From: Desulfospira joergensenii DSM 10085
Lineage (GTDB): Bacteria; Desulfobacterota; Desulfobacteria; Desulfobacterales; Desulfobacteraceae
Length of the DNA: 64,000 bases
Direction: 5' to 3'
NCBI RefSeq assembly: GCF_000420085.1
Contig: NZ_ATUG01000003.1
Span: 1,151,199 to 1,215,198, forward strand
How positions within the stretch are numbered: position 1 is the first letter of the stretch; each line of letters starts with the position of its first letter. Shown here in pieces: positions 42,883 through 52,200 of the stretch. A program made the translations under genes and the position numbers. The notes beneath the pieces are model-generated. The model was not told the origin of the DNA, did not search any database, and was given only the letters and a program-made list of their open reading frames with translations.

Positions 42883-44010
42883 TCAGGATAGGGTTTTGCT
42901 GAACCGGGCCCAGGCCAGGGTGATAAAGAGCACGGCCAGGGCTGCCTGGGCAGCAATGGCCGGCCAGAGGTCTAAAATCCCCACCCCCTTCATGACAATG
43001 CCCCTGAGGATCTCAAGGTACCAGCGCATGGGATTGAGCCAGGTGGCGTACTGAACGACCTCGGGCATGTTCTTGACCGGGAACATGAATCCGGAGAGCA
43101 TGACGCAGGGCATGAGAATCAGGAAACAGGTGAGCATGGCCTGCTGCTGGGTGGAGGCGCTTCCGCTGATGATCAGGGCAATGCCCATGTTGCCGAAGAG
43201 GTAGAGCCCGGAAAGAAGATAGAACAGGAAAAGGTTTCCCTGCACCCGGATATCAAAGACAAAAAATGCGACAATGAGCATGATGGTCATGGTGAAGTAT
43301 CCGGTGAGGATATAGGGGAGGGTCTTTCCCAGGATGAACTCGATCTTGCGGATGGGGGTCACCATGACCTGCTCAATGGTGCCGATCTCCTTTTCCTTGA
43401 CAATGCCGATGCTGGTCAGCAGCAGGCTGAAAAGAAAGAGCATGACGGCAATGAGGGAGGGAACGTAATAGAACCGGCTCTCCTGGTTGGGATTGAACAG
43501 GGCCCGGGGCCGGATCTCCACGGGTTTCAAAACGCCGGCCATGCCTGCTTTTTCCAGGCGCTGCTCCCGGAGGTCCGCGGAAAAGGCCTGGATAATCCCC
43601 TCTGCATAGCCCGTGACAATGGCTGTGGTGTTGGAGTCTGTCCCGTCGGTCAGGATCTGGACCCGGCCGGTCCCCTCCCCGGCCACGTCCTTTTCAAACC
43701 CCTGGGGAATATGGATCACCGCCCTAACCTCTGCCCGGTCCAGCAGCCCCTGGATCTCCCGGTCCGAGGCCGGGGTCTGCACCACTTCAAAATAATTGCC
43801 CGCAGTGAACCGGGAGATCAGCTCCCTAGAGGCCGGGGTCTTGTCCATATCCAGGACAGCCGTGCGGATATGGTTGACATCGGTGGTCAGGGCAAAGGCC
43901 ATGACCACCAGCTGGATCACGGGCATGCCGAAAATCACCATGCGCATGCGCGGATCCCGGAGTATTTGCAAGAATTCCTTGATGAGCATCTGTTTTAATC
44001 GGAGAATCAT
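42883..44010 (-). CDS. ybhR: ABC-2 type exporter permease (YbhR-like)
   Basis: A 375-residue ABC-2 membrane subunit: one N-terminal helix (about 20-40), a large extracytoplasmic domain (about 45-180), then five helices. The second helix block starts near SLIAVMLFLFSLLLTSIGIVKEKEIGTIEQVMVTPI. It is closely similar in layout to its neighbour, with which it should form a heterodimer, as YbhR/YbhS do. The last gene of a five-gene leftward operon, four bases after the ybhS stop. Confidence 0.88.
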   Translation of the reverse strand: MILRLKQMLIKEFLQILRDPRMRMVIFGMPVIQLVVMAFALTTDVNHIRTAVLDMDKTPASRELISRFTAGNYFEVVQTPASDREIQGLLDRAEVRAVIHIPQGFEKDVAGEGTGRVQILTDGTDSNTTAIVTGYAEGIIQAFSADLREQRLEKAGMAGVLKPVEIRPRALFNPNQESRFYYVPSLIAVMLFLFSLLLTSIGIVKEKEIGTIEQVMVTPIRKIEFILGKTLPYILTGYFTMTIMLIVAFFVFDIRVQGNLFLFYLLSGLYLFGNMGIALIISGSASTQQQAMLTCFLILMPCVMLSGFMFPVKNMPEVVQYATWLNPMRWYLEILRGIVMKGVGILDLWPAIAAQAALAVLFITLAWARFSKTLS

Positions 44011-44013
44011 GGG

Positions 44014-45147
44014 CTACTCCAGCTTGAACTTAAACTTGCGATTGGCAAGAATCATCATGATAACGGCATAGACGGAAAGAAGAACCGCATCCAGCCAGAG
44101 GATCTCCAGCCCGATTCCCTTCATGTAAATGCCCCGGAGAAGGACAATGAAATACCGGGCCGGCACGATATAGGTGATACATTGGATGGGCAGGGGCATA
44201 TTTTCAATGGCAAAGACAAAACCGCTGAGAATCAGGGTGGGCAGGTATCCGGATACAATGGCGATCTGGTTGGCCAGGACCTGGGACTTGAGGACAATGC
44301 TCAGGGTCATGCCCCAGAACAGGGCCCCGGTCAGGAAAATGGCGGCCATACCAAAGAGAAGGGCCGCGTTGCCCACAATGGGGACATGGAAGAGCCACTT
44401 GCCCATGACTACGGCAATGGCCACGTCGGCCATGCCGATGGCAAAATAGGGAAGCGCCTTGCCAAAGATCAGCTCCGGCCCCTTGAGGGGAGTGGAGATG
44501 AGCTGCTCCATGGTCCCGGTCTCCCACTCCCGTGCAATGGTGACGCTGGTGAGCATGGAGGCGATCACCACCATGACAATGGCGATGATCCCCGGGATAA
44601 TCACGTTCTGGCTCCTGAGATCCGGGTTGTACCAGGAGCGGCTGACCAGCTCCAGGGGCGGTTTGAACCCGGTCATCCCCCTGAGTTCCATCTGCCTGGC
44701 CGTTATTGATGTGGAGTAAATCATACCGATGGCCGTGGCATAATTCATGGCCAGCCGGGAGGTATTGGCATCGCTGCCGTCGCAGAGGACCTGGATGGCC
44801 GTCTCTTTTCCCCCCTGTAGTTTGCGGGCAAAATCAGAGGGAACCACAATGGCCACCATGGCCCGGCCCTGGTCCAGGGACTGCTGGAGTTCCCCATAGG
44901 AAAGCGCATTGCCTTCCAGACTGAAATAGGGGGAACCGTTGAAAAGATCAATGAGTTCCCGGCTCTGGGGGGTTTTGGACTGGTCCCAGACCACGGTGGG
45001 CACGTTGCGCAGGTCCAGGGTCAGGGCATATCCAAAGAGCATGATCAGGATCACGGGGATGGCCAGGGAAAGGAAGAGGCTGCGCCAGTCCCGGAACACG
45101 TGGAGAAACTCTTTTCTGGCAATGGCGGCCAGCCTTCTAAACTTCAT
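44014..45147 (-). CDS. ybhS: ABC-2 type exporter permease (YbhS-like)
   Basis: Second ABC-2 permease, 377 residues from ATG 45147 (AAGGAG seven bases upstream; a longer frame to 45201 is less likely). Its N-terminal helix is in FLSLAIPVILIMLFGYAL. The extracytoplasmic domain and ASMLTSVTIAREWETGTMEQLISTPL follow. It overlaps the ybhF stop by 11 bases. Confidence 0.88.
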   Translation of the reverse strand: MKFRRLAAIARKEFLHVFRDWRSLFLSLAIPVILIMLFGYALTLDLRNVPTVVWDQSKTPQSRELIDLFNGSPYFSLEGNALSYGELQQSLDQGRAMVAIVVPSDFARKLQGGKETAIQVLCDGSDANTSRLAMNYATAIGMIYSTSITARQMELRGMTGFKPPLELVSRSWYNPDLRSQNVIIPGIIAIVMVVIASMLTSVTIAREWETGTMEQLISTPLKGPELIFGKALPYFAIGMADVAIAVVMGKWLFHVPIVGNAALLFGMAAIFLTGALFWGMTLSIVLKSQVLANQIAIVSGYLPTLILSGFVFAIENMPLPIQCITYIVPARYFIVLLRGIYMKGIGLEILWLDAVLLSVYAVIMMILANRKFKFKLE

Positions 45148-47140
45148 GGACTTTCTCCTTTTCCCGGTCCGCATCTGCCTGTTTCCGGTCATCGGCCTCA
45201 ATCAGGGAGATGAAGACATCTTCCATGCCGGGCAGGATCTTTTCCAGACTAAAGTCCCGGATGCCCAGATCCCTGAGCTTCTCTTTGATCTGCCCGGCTG
45301 CCTTGTCTGCCCCGGGGGTCTTTACGTGGAGGCCGGCGCCGAAAAGGGCGGCATCCCTGACCCCGGAAAGGGAAAGGATGGCGGGGAGGACGGCCTGGGG
45401 GGCCTGGCAGCGCAGATCCAGGATCTCATCATCCATGGATTGGGTCTTGAGCTCCATGGGGGTTCCCATGGCAATCATCCGGCCCCGGTAGATCAGGGCG
45501 ATGCGGTCACAATATTCTGCCTCTTCCATGTAGTGGGTGGTGACGAATATGGTGATGCCCAGGTCTGCCATGTTGTAGATCATGTCCCAGAACCGCCGCC
45601 GGCTGACCGGGTCCACGCCCGAGGTGGGTTCATCCAGAAAGATAATCGGGGGCTCGTGGAGAATGGCGCAGGCCAGGGCCAGACGCTGCTTCCACCCGGC
45701 GGAGAGGACCGAAGTCAGGGCGGTTTCCCGTCCCGAAAGTCCGGCCATCTCCATGGCCCAGGCCTCTCGTTTTTCCATCTGCTTCCCCTGAAGTCCGTAA
45801 ATCCCCCCGTAGAACCGGATGTTCTCTTCCACGGTCAGATCTTCGTAGAGCGAAAACTTCTGGCTCATGTATCCGATGTGCTGCTTGATCTTCTCGGCCT
45901 GGGACGAGATCTGAAAGCCGTTTACAATCCCCTGGCCTGAACTGGGGGAAAGAAGTCCGCAGAGCATGCGGATGGTGGTACTCTTGCCGGCTCCGTTGGG
46001 GCCCAGGAATCCGAATATCTCTCCCCGGGGAACGGTAAAACTGACATGATCCACTGCCGTAAAGCTGCCAAAAACCCGGGTGAGGTTTTCCACGGTTACA
46101 GCAGGTTTATCCCCGGATCCGTCCCCTTGGGCCGGACCTGTCTGCTGAAGGGTCCCGGCCGGATCTTCCTGGACTGAGACAAGAGGGGGCAGCGCTTTGG
46201 GTATCTCCTTGTCCCCCATGAGGCTGACAAATACATCCTCCAGGCTGGGGACCGCCTCCCTGAAATCCGGCTCCGGGAACCGGTCCCGGATCAGAGCACG
46301 GGCCTCTTCTTCAGCCCGGGCCGGATCCGGGCAGACAATATGGACCCTGTCCCCGAACACATTGACCGGGTAAGAGCCCAGTCCCTCCTGGAGTACTTTG
46401 CTGATCCCCCGGGCCTGAGGGCTTCTCAGGGTGAGGACCTTTCCCTTCATGAGCGTTTTGATTTCGGGCACGGTTCCCGTGGCCATGAGACGCCCCTTGT
46501 CCAGCAATCCGATCCGGTCGCACCGCTCGGCCTCGTCCAGGTAGGCCGTGGTCACCAGGATGGAGACCCCCTGTTTAACGATCTCATACAAGATCCGCCA
46601 GAAATCCCGCCGGCTGATGGGATCCACCCCGTTGGTGGGTTCGTCCAGAAGGATCACGGCCGGGGTATGGATCAGGGCGCAGATCAGCTGAAGTTTCTGT
46701 TTCATCCCCCCGGAGAGGGCCCCGGCCCGTCGCTTTTTAAAGGGCTCCATCTGACTGAACCCGAGGAGTTCGCTGATCCTCTCATCCCGGCCTTTCCTGG
46801 GAACCCCGTAAAGATCGGCATAAAACTGAATATTTTCCATCACACTCAGGTCGGGATAAAGCCCGAAACGCTGGCTCATATAGGCCAGGTTTTCCTTGAC
46901 GTCAAAGGCCTGGGTCCGGGTGTCGAACCCGGCAATGGATGCACTGCCCGATGCCGGATCCATGATGCCGGAAAGCATGCGCAGGGTCGTGGTCTTGCCG
47001 GCGCCGTCCGGCCCCACGATGCCGAAGATCTCCCCCTTCTCGACCTGGAGGCTGAGATTTTCCACGGCCGTCAGGGAGCCAAAGGTCTTGGTCAGGTTCT
47101 TCGCCTCAATGGCGGGCCGGGTGTTTGGGGAGGCGTCCAT
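45137..47140 (-). CDS. ybhF: Double ABC ATPase of exporter (YbhF-like)
   Basis: 667 residues in two ATPase modules. Module 1 has Walker A GPDGAGKTT (Asp replacing the usual Asn), signature LSGGMKQK and Walker B ILLDEP. Module 2 has GPNGAGKST, the variant signature LSAGWKQR and IFLDEP. A linker of about 50 residues joins them. Two modules in one chain with paired ABC-2 permeases is the YbhF layout. The substrate is unknown; E. coli YbhFSR is linked to drug and cation export. Confidence 0.9.
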   Translation of the reverse strand: MDASPNTRPAIEAKNLTKTFGSLTAVENLSLQVEKGEIFGIVGPDGAGKTTTLRMLSGIMDPASGSASIAGFDTRTQAFDVKENLAYMSQRFGLYPDLSVMENIQFYADLYGVPRKGRDERISELLGFSQMEPFKKRRAGALSGGMKQKLQLICALIHTPAVILLDEPTNGVDPISRRDFWRILYEIVKQGVSILVTTAYLDEAERCDRIGLLDKGRLMATGTVPEIKTLMKGKVLTLRSPQARGISKVLQEGLGSYPVNVFGDRVHIVCPDPARAEEEARALIRDRFPEPDFREAVPSLEDVFVSLMGDKEIPKALPPLVSVQEDPAGTLQQTGPAQGDGSGDKPAVTVENLTRVFGSFTAVDHVSFTVPRGEIFGFLGPNGAGKSTTIRMLCGLLSPSSGQGIVNGFQISSQAEKIKQHIGYMSQKFSLYEDLTVEENIRFYGGIYGLQGKQMEKREAWAMEMAGLSGRETALTSVLSAGWKQRLALACAILHEPPIIFLDEPTSGVDPVSRRRFWDMIYNMADLGITIFVTTHYMEEAEYCDRIALIYRGRMIAMGTPMELKTQSMDDEILDLRCQAPQAVLPAILSLSGVRDAALFGAGLHVKTPGADKAAGQIKEKLRDLGIRDFSLEKILPGMEDVFISLIEADDRKQADADREKEKVHEV

Positions 47141-47141
47141 T

Positions 47142-48338
47142 TTACTCTGCCGATATGGAAATATGGGCGTCCGCCGGCATGCCCGGCCTCAGTTCGCCTT
47201 TTGGGTTGGCCAGGTCGACCTTGATCCGGAACATGAGTTTGACCCGCTCTTCAAAGGTCTGAACCGCCTTGGGTGTAAACTCGGCCTCGCTGCTGATAAA
47301 GGAAAGCGTCCCGTCATAGGTTTTGTCCGGGAAGGAATCCGTGGAAACTTCCACCTTCTGCCCCAGGGAGAGCCGGCCCAGATCCTTTTCACTGACATAG
47401 GCCCTGAGCCAGGGATGGGCCAGATCCCCCACCACCAGGACCGGCGTGGCAGGATTCAGATACTCCCCGGGTTCTGCGGAACGGCTGAACACCTTCCCGT
47501 CCATGGGGGCGATCAGCTCGGTATAGGATAAGGCCAGTTTTGCCTGCTCCACTTGGGCTTTTGCCTCTGCAACACCGGCTTCTGCCTGATCGATTTTTTC
47601 CTGCCTGGGACCTGCCTGGACCAGGTCGTACTGGGCCTGGGCCTGGGCCAGATCAGCCCTTGCCCTTTCAATCTCTTCCGTCCTGGGCCCCTCCTTGACC
47701 AGGGAAAGGGACTGCCGGGCCTGGTTCTCCCGGGACTCGGCCTGGGCCAGGCTCTTTTCCGCCACCTGGTACTGGGTCTGAAACAGCTTGAAATCCCTCT
47801 GACTGGCGCTTTGTTTTGCGTATAGATTGGAAAACCGCTGAAAATCCTCTTTGGCCTGGACCATCTGGGCCCGGGCCGATTCCCTGGCTGCCGTCGCGGC
47901 CTTCAGATCTGCCCTGGCCGTCTCGATTTCCTGGGCCCGGCTGCCCCGGGTCAGCTCCAACAGGACCTGGTCTGCCTTCTGGACAGCTGCTTTCGCCAGC
48001 CGGATCTCCTCGGGCCGGCTGCCGGCCTTTAATTCTTCCAGCATGGACCTGGCAGTCCCGAGGTTGATTTTTGCCAGGCGCAGGGCCACTTTCTGGTCCT
48101 GGTTTTCCAGACGGGCCAGCACATCTCCTTTGGATACGGAATCCCCTTCATCCTTCAGGCAGACGTCCAGGCGTCCGGCGATCTTAAATCCCAGGGACAC
48201 ATCCGTAACCTCGATATTGCCCGAAGCGGTAATGGAAGAGTTATCTTCCCCGTTTTTGAATAGAAGAACCCCGGACACGCCCCCTGCCAGGATCAGAATG
48301 ACCAGGATCAAAATAATCGGTTTCTTTTTCATGGACAT
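47142..48338 (-). CDS. ybhG: HlyD-family periplasmic adaptor (YbhG-like)
   Basis: Membrane-fusion protein, 398 residues. A single N-terminal membrane anchor (IILILVILILAGGVSGVLLF) comes first. A lipoyl half-motif (SLGFKIAGRLDVCLKDEGDSV) follows, then a very long alpha-hairpin with repeated AxAxLxxAxxxxxxVxxGPR-like turns (about 95-260). The second lipoyl half (LIAPMDGKVFSRSAEPGEYL) and a beta-barrel close the chain. It joins the inner-membrane exporter to an outer-membrane channel, none of which is in the window. Its start is six bases after the cecR stop. Confidence 0.9.
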   Translation of the reverse strand: MSMKKKPIILILVILILAGGVSGVLLFKNGEDNSSITASGNIEVTDVSLGFKIAGRLDVCLKDEGDSVSKGDVLARLENQDQKVALRLAKINLGTARSMLEELKAGSRPEEIRLAKAAVQKADQVLLELTRGSRAQEIETARADLKAATAARESARAQMVQAKEDFQRFSNLYAKQSASQRDFKLFQTQYQVAEKSLAQAESRENQARQSLSLVKEGPRTEEIERARADLAQAQAQYDLVQAGPRQEKIDQAEAGVAEAKAQVEQAKLALSYTELIAPMDGKVFSRSAEPGEYLNPATPVLVVGDLAHPWLRAYVSEKDLGRLSLGQKVEVSTDSFPDKTYDGTLSFISSEAEFTPKAVQTFEERVKLMFRIKVDLANPKGELRPGMPADAHISISAE

Positions 48339-48344
48339 CTTTCC

Positions 48345-49001
48345 TTATTCATCGGCCCTTCCGGCCAGTTGTTTGATACCGCCGAGGGAAAACAAATATA
48401 CCCCGTGGGCCAGCTCCTCCAGGTTCTCCGGAGTGAGAACGCACTCAGGCATCAGCTTTTTGATGAGCGGGGCAGCAAAAGAGAAGTATACACACTGGCC
48501 CAAAATACTCACGGCACAGGGTTTGAGACGGGGATCGTCGGCCTCTGTGCCGCAGATCCCGGCGAGAATGGACAAAAGCACATCCCTGTGGGGTTTGATA
48601 TAGGTTTCCACGATCTCTTCAAAGGCCTGGGTGGGATCAAGAAATTCCCGGGCAATGAGCCGTCCCTTGCCCGTGGTTCCCACCCCTAATCCCTCCTGGC
48701 TGGAAAGCCGGGAAAACATATCCCGGATAAACCGCTGAAGCTGTTTCTCAGGATCCTGCCCTGGGGAAAGGGGCGTCACCGAAGGGAAGGTCTCAAACCC
48801 CCTGTCAAAAATATCTTCCAGTACAGTATGGTAAAGACGTTCCTTATCTCCGAAATGATAGTTGATGGCAGCGACATTTACCTGGGCAGCCTCGGCAATG
48901 CTCCGGATGGTGGCGGCTTTGAATCCCTGATCCCCGAAAATCTCTCCGGCGGTCTCAATAATCCGCTCTTTGGTTGGCATTTGATCTGTTTGGCGGGTCA
49001 T
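48345..49001 (-). CDS. cecR: TetR-family regulator (CecR/YbiH-like)
   Basis: 218 residues. The N-terminal TetR helix-turn-helix is KERIIETAGEIFGDQGFKAATIRSIAEAAQVNVAAINYHFGDKERLY (about 10-57). The C-terminal ligand domain contains FLDPTQAFEEIVETYIKPH, as in CecR. As first gene of the exporter operon it is likely to repress its own operon. It is divergent from the Pfa-type synthase gene and may control that too (inference). Dyads at 49023-49054 are candidate operators. Confidence 0.88.
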   Translation of the reverse strand: MTRQTDQMPTKERIIETAGEIFGDQGFKAATIRSIAEAAQVNVAAINYHFGDKERLYHTVLEDIFDRGFETFPSVTPLSPGQDPEKQLQRFIRDMFSRLSSQEGLGVGTTGKGRLIAREFLDPTQAFEEIVETYIKPHRDVLLSILAGICGTEADDPRLKPCAVSILGQCVYFSFAAPLIKKLMPECVLTPENLEELAHGVYLFSLGGIKQLAGRADE

Positions 49002-49022
49002 GGTCCCCCTTGTATTAAACTA

Positions 49023-49054
49023 TTGTTTTAAACAAATGAATAAAACAGATGTTT
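49023..49054. promoter_or_regulatory. Candidate TetR-family operator dyads
   Basis: TTGTTTTAAACAA (49023-49035) is a perfect odd-centred palindrome. AAACAGATGTTT (49043-49054) is a second dyad 8 bases on. Both contain TGTTT/AAACA half-sites. They lie 22-53 bases upstream of the TetR gene start, in the gap shared with the synthase gene. A TATAAT at 49207-49212 before the synthase lacks a good -35 box, consistent with an activated or weak promoter. Confidence 0.45.
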
Positions 49055-49237
49055 GAATTTGTCAATACACCAGCCTCTTATTTAAAAAAATGAATTTTGT
49101 CCTGGAACGCCCTCCAAACCAGCAGGACATCAATGTAAAACTTTTGTCAAAACCCTTTTAAAACAGGTGCTTTCAGATCTTTCCATAGTATATTGGCTCC
49201 CAATTTTATAATTTAAAATAAGGGTCAAGACGGCTCA

Positions 49238-52200
49238 ATGAATAAAAAAAACATGGATTCAGCATCAATCGCCCAAAGCTCCATTGCCGTCATCGGTATG
49301 GGCTGCATATTTCCCGGCTCCCATGATCTCAAGGAATTCTGGCATCTTCTCTTCAACGGCATAGATGCCATTGAAGACATCCCCGATGAAACCCATTGGA
49401 AGATAAAAGATTATTTTGATCAGGACCCCTCCACCCCTGACCATGTATACTGCAAGCGGGGGGGCTTTATCCCGAAAACAGCCTTCAACCCCATGGACTA
49501 CGGCATCCCGCCCAATAATATCCAGGCCACGGACACCTCCCAGCTCCTGGGCCTGGAAGTGGCAAAGATGGCCCTGGAAGATGCCGGATATCCCGTAAAC
49601 CACCCCTTTCTCACTGAAAAAAAAGTCAATGTCATCCTTGGGGTCACCGGTACCCAGGAACTGGTGATTCCCCTGGGGGCGAGGCTTGGCCACCCCATAT
49701 GGAAAAAGGCCATGGACAGGGCCAATATCAGCCAGGAGAAGAAACAGGCTGTACTGGATCAGATTCAGGGTTCCTATGCCCAGTGGCAGGAGAACTCTTT
49801 CCCGGGACTGCTGGGAAATGTGGTGGCCGGCCGGATCGCCAACCGGCTCAACCTCTCCGGCACCAATGCGGTCAGCGATGCCGCCTGTGCCAGCTCCCTG
49901 TCCGCTATCCACACGGCTGTCATGGAGCTTGAGGCCGGCAAATGCGACATGTCCATTACCGGCGGGGTGGACACCCTAAACGATATCTTCATGCACATGT
50001 GCTTTGCCAAAACCGGGGTCCTTTCCCATACCAGTGATGCCAGGCCCTTTTCAAAAGACGCCGACGGAACCGTCCTGGGGGAAGGCATCGGGATGCTGGT
50101 CCTGAAAAGACTGGAAGATGCCCAAAGGGACAATGACCGGATCTATGCCCTGATCCGGGGAATCGGCACATCCAGCGACGGCAGGACTTCCGCCGTGTAC
50201 GCCCCTGAAGCCAAAGGGCAGATCAGAGCCCTGGAAGACGCCTATACCCGGGCCGGAATCGATCCTTCCACGGTCAGCATGGTCGAAGCCCACGGCACCG
50301 GCACCCGGGTGGGGGATAAGGTGGAGTTCACCGCCCTGAAGCAATGCTTTGACCATAAAGATCCAAAAGCCAGGGTGGCCCTGGGCTCGGTAAAATCCAT
50401 GATCGGCCATACCAAGGCCGCTGCCGGGGCCGCCGGCATGATCAAGAGCGTGCTCTCCCTTTACAACAAGGTGATTCCCCCGACCCTTAAGGCGGAGGAA
50501 CCTGACCCGGATCTCCAGATCAATGATTCCCCCTTTTACCTGAACAATCAATCCAGACCCTGGGTTGACGGCTCCGGAGATGAGCATCCCAGAAGATCCG
50601 GAATTTCCGCCTTCGGTTTCGGGGGCAGCAATTTTCATGCGGTCCTGGAAGAGTATGACCGGACAAAAGCCCATGTCTCCTGGGACGGATCCATCCAGAT
50701 ATTTGCCTTTTCAGACAAGACCCGGGACGGCCTCAGAGCCCGGCTGCAGGATCTTCAGATCCGAGTCGCCAATGCCGGAGAGGATGACAGGGGAGTTACC
50801 CAAACCCTGGCCTGGCAGGCCTGGGAATCCCGCAGAACCTTTTCCTCCAATCATGAATTCAGGCTGCTGCTGGTTCAATCCCGGGACCATGACATCCGTC
50901 AGTCCATTGACCAGGCCCTTGCCGTTCTGGACGGGAAAGAAATGCCCAAGGCCCCGGTCTTTTTCGGCACGGGAAAACCCGAAGGCAAACTCGGTTTCCT
51001 GTTCCCGGGCCAGGGAAGCCAGTACACGGGCATGGGCAAGGACCTTTTTTCAATGTTTCCCGAGGCCATGGATACCTTGTCCCTGGCCCAGACTTGTTTT
51101 GCCAGGGAAAACCAAGATGCTGAAAAATCCTTGAATAAATACCTCTTTCCCCTGCCCGGCCATGTCCAGGATAAAAAAGAGGCTGAACAGGAGTTAAGAT
51201 CCACAGACATTGCCCAGCCTGCCATAGGCGCCCTCTCCCTGGCCATGACCCGGATTCTGTCCCGGTTCAAGGTCTCCCCGGACATGACCTGCGGCCACAG
51301 TTTCGGCGAACTGCCGGCCCTTTACTCGGCCGGGTGGATCGATCTGGAAACCTGCCTCACCCTTGCTGCAGTGCGGGGCTGCCTCATGGCCAGGGCCGGA
51401 AAAGAGGACAATGACCCGGGGTCCATGCTGGCTGTCCAGTCCGGGCTGGAAGAAATCGAGGCCCTGATCGCAGATAACAGTCTGGACCTGATTCTGGCCA
51501 ATCAAAACTGCCAGACCCAGGGGGTTTTGTCCGGCACCACCGAAGAAATAGACCGGGCCTACAAGATCTGCCGCCGAAAAAAAATGAGGGCAATCAAGCT
51601 TCCCGTGGCCGCGGCATTCCACTCCGGCCTCGTCGAGAAAGCAGCCCGTCCCTTTGAAAAATTTCTAGACACCATTGCCGTCAACCCCACGGCGATCCCT
51701 GTCCTGTCCAATACAACGGGAAAGCCCTATGCCAGGGATATCAAAAAGATAAAACAGACCCTGGGCCGCCAGCTCATGCATCCGGTCAAATTTCTGGATG
51801 ATGTCGAATCCATGCACGCCTCTGAAGTGTCCGCCTTTCTTGAACTGGGCCCCAAAACGGTTCTGACCGGACTGACCCGGACCATACTCAAAGGGGAACC
51901 GGTCTCTGCCGTTTCCCTGGACGGTTCCGCCGGGAAGAAATCCGGCCTGGGAGATCTGGCCGCGGTCCTGGCACACATTGCATCCCAGGGCCATTCCATT
52001 GATCTTACTCCCTGGGAGGACAAGGCAAAAAAGCCGGAACCAAGGAAGATGAAAATCATGCTGTCCGGGGCCAACCCCAGACCGGAGCCCCCAAAGCCTT
52101 CCTCCCCTTTTCCTGAAAAGAACCGGAACAAGATCTCTGATAATGATGAGACCAACCCGGCCGGCAAAGATCTTCAAGGTGGAGCATCGGATATGGTGCA

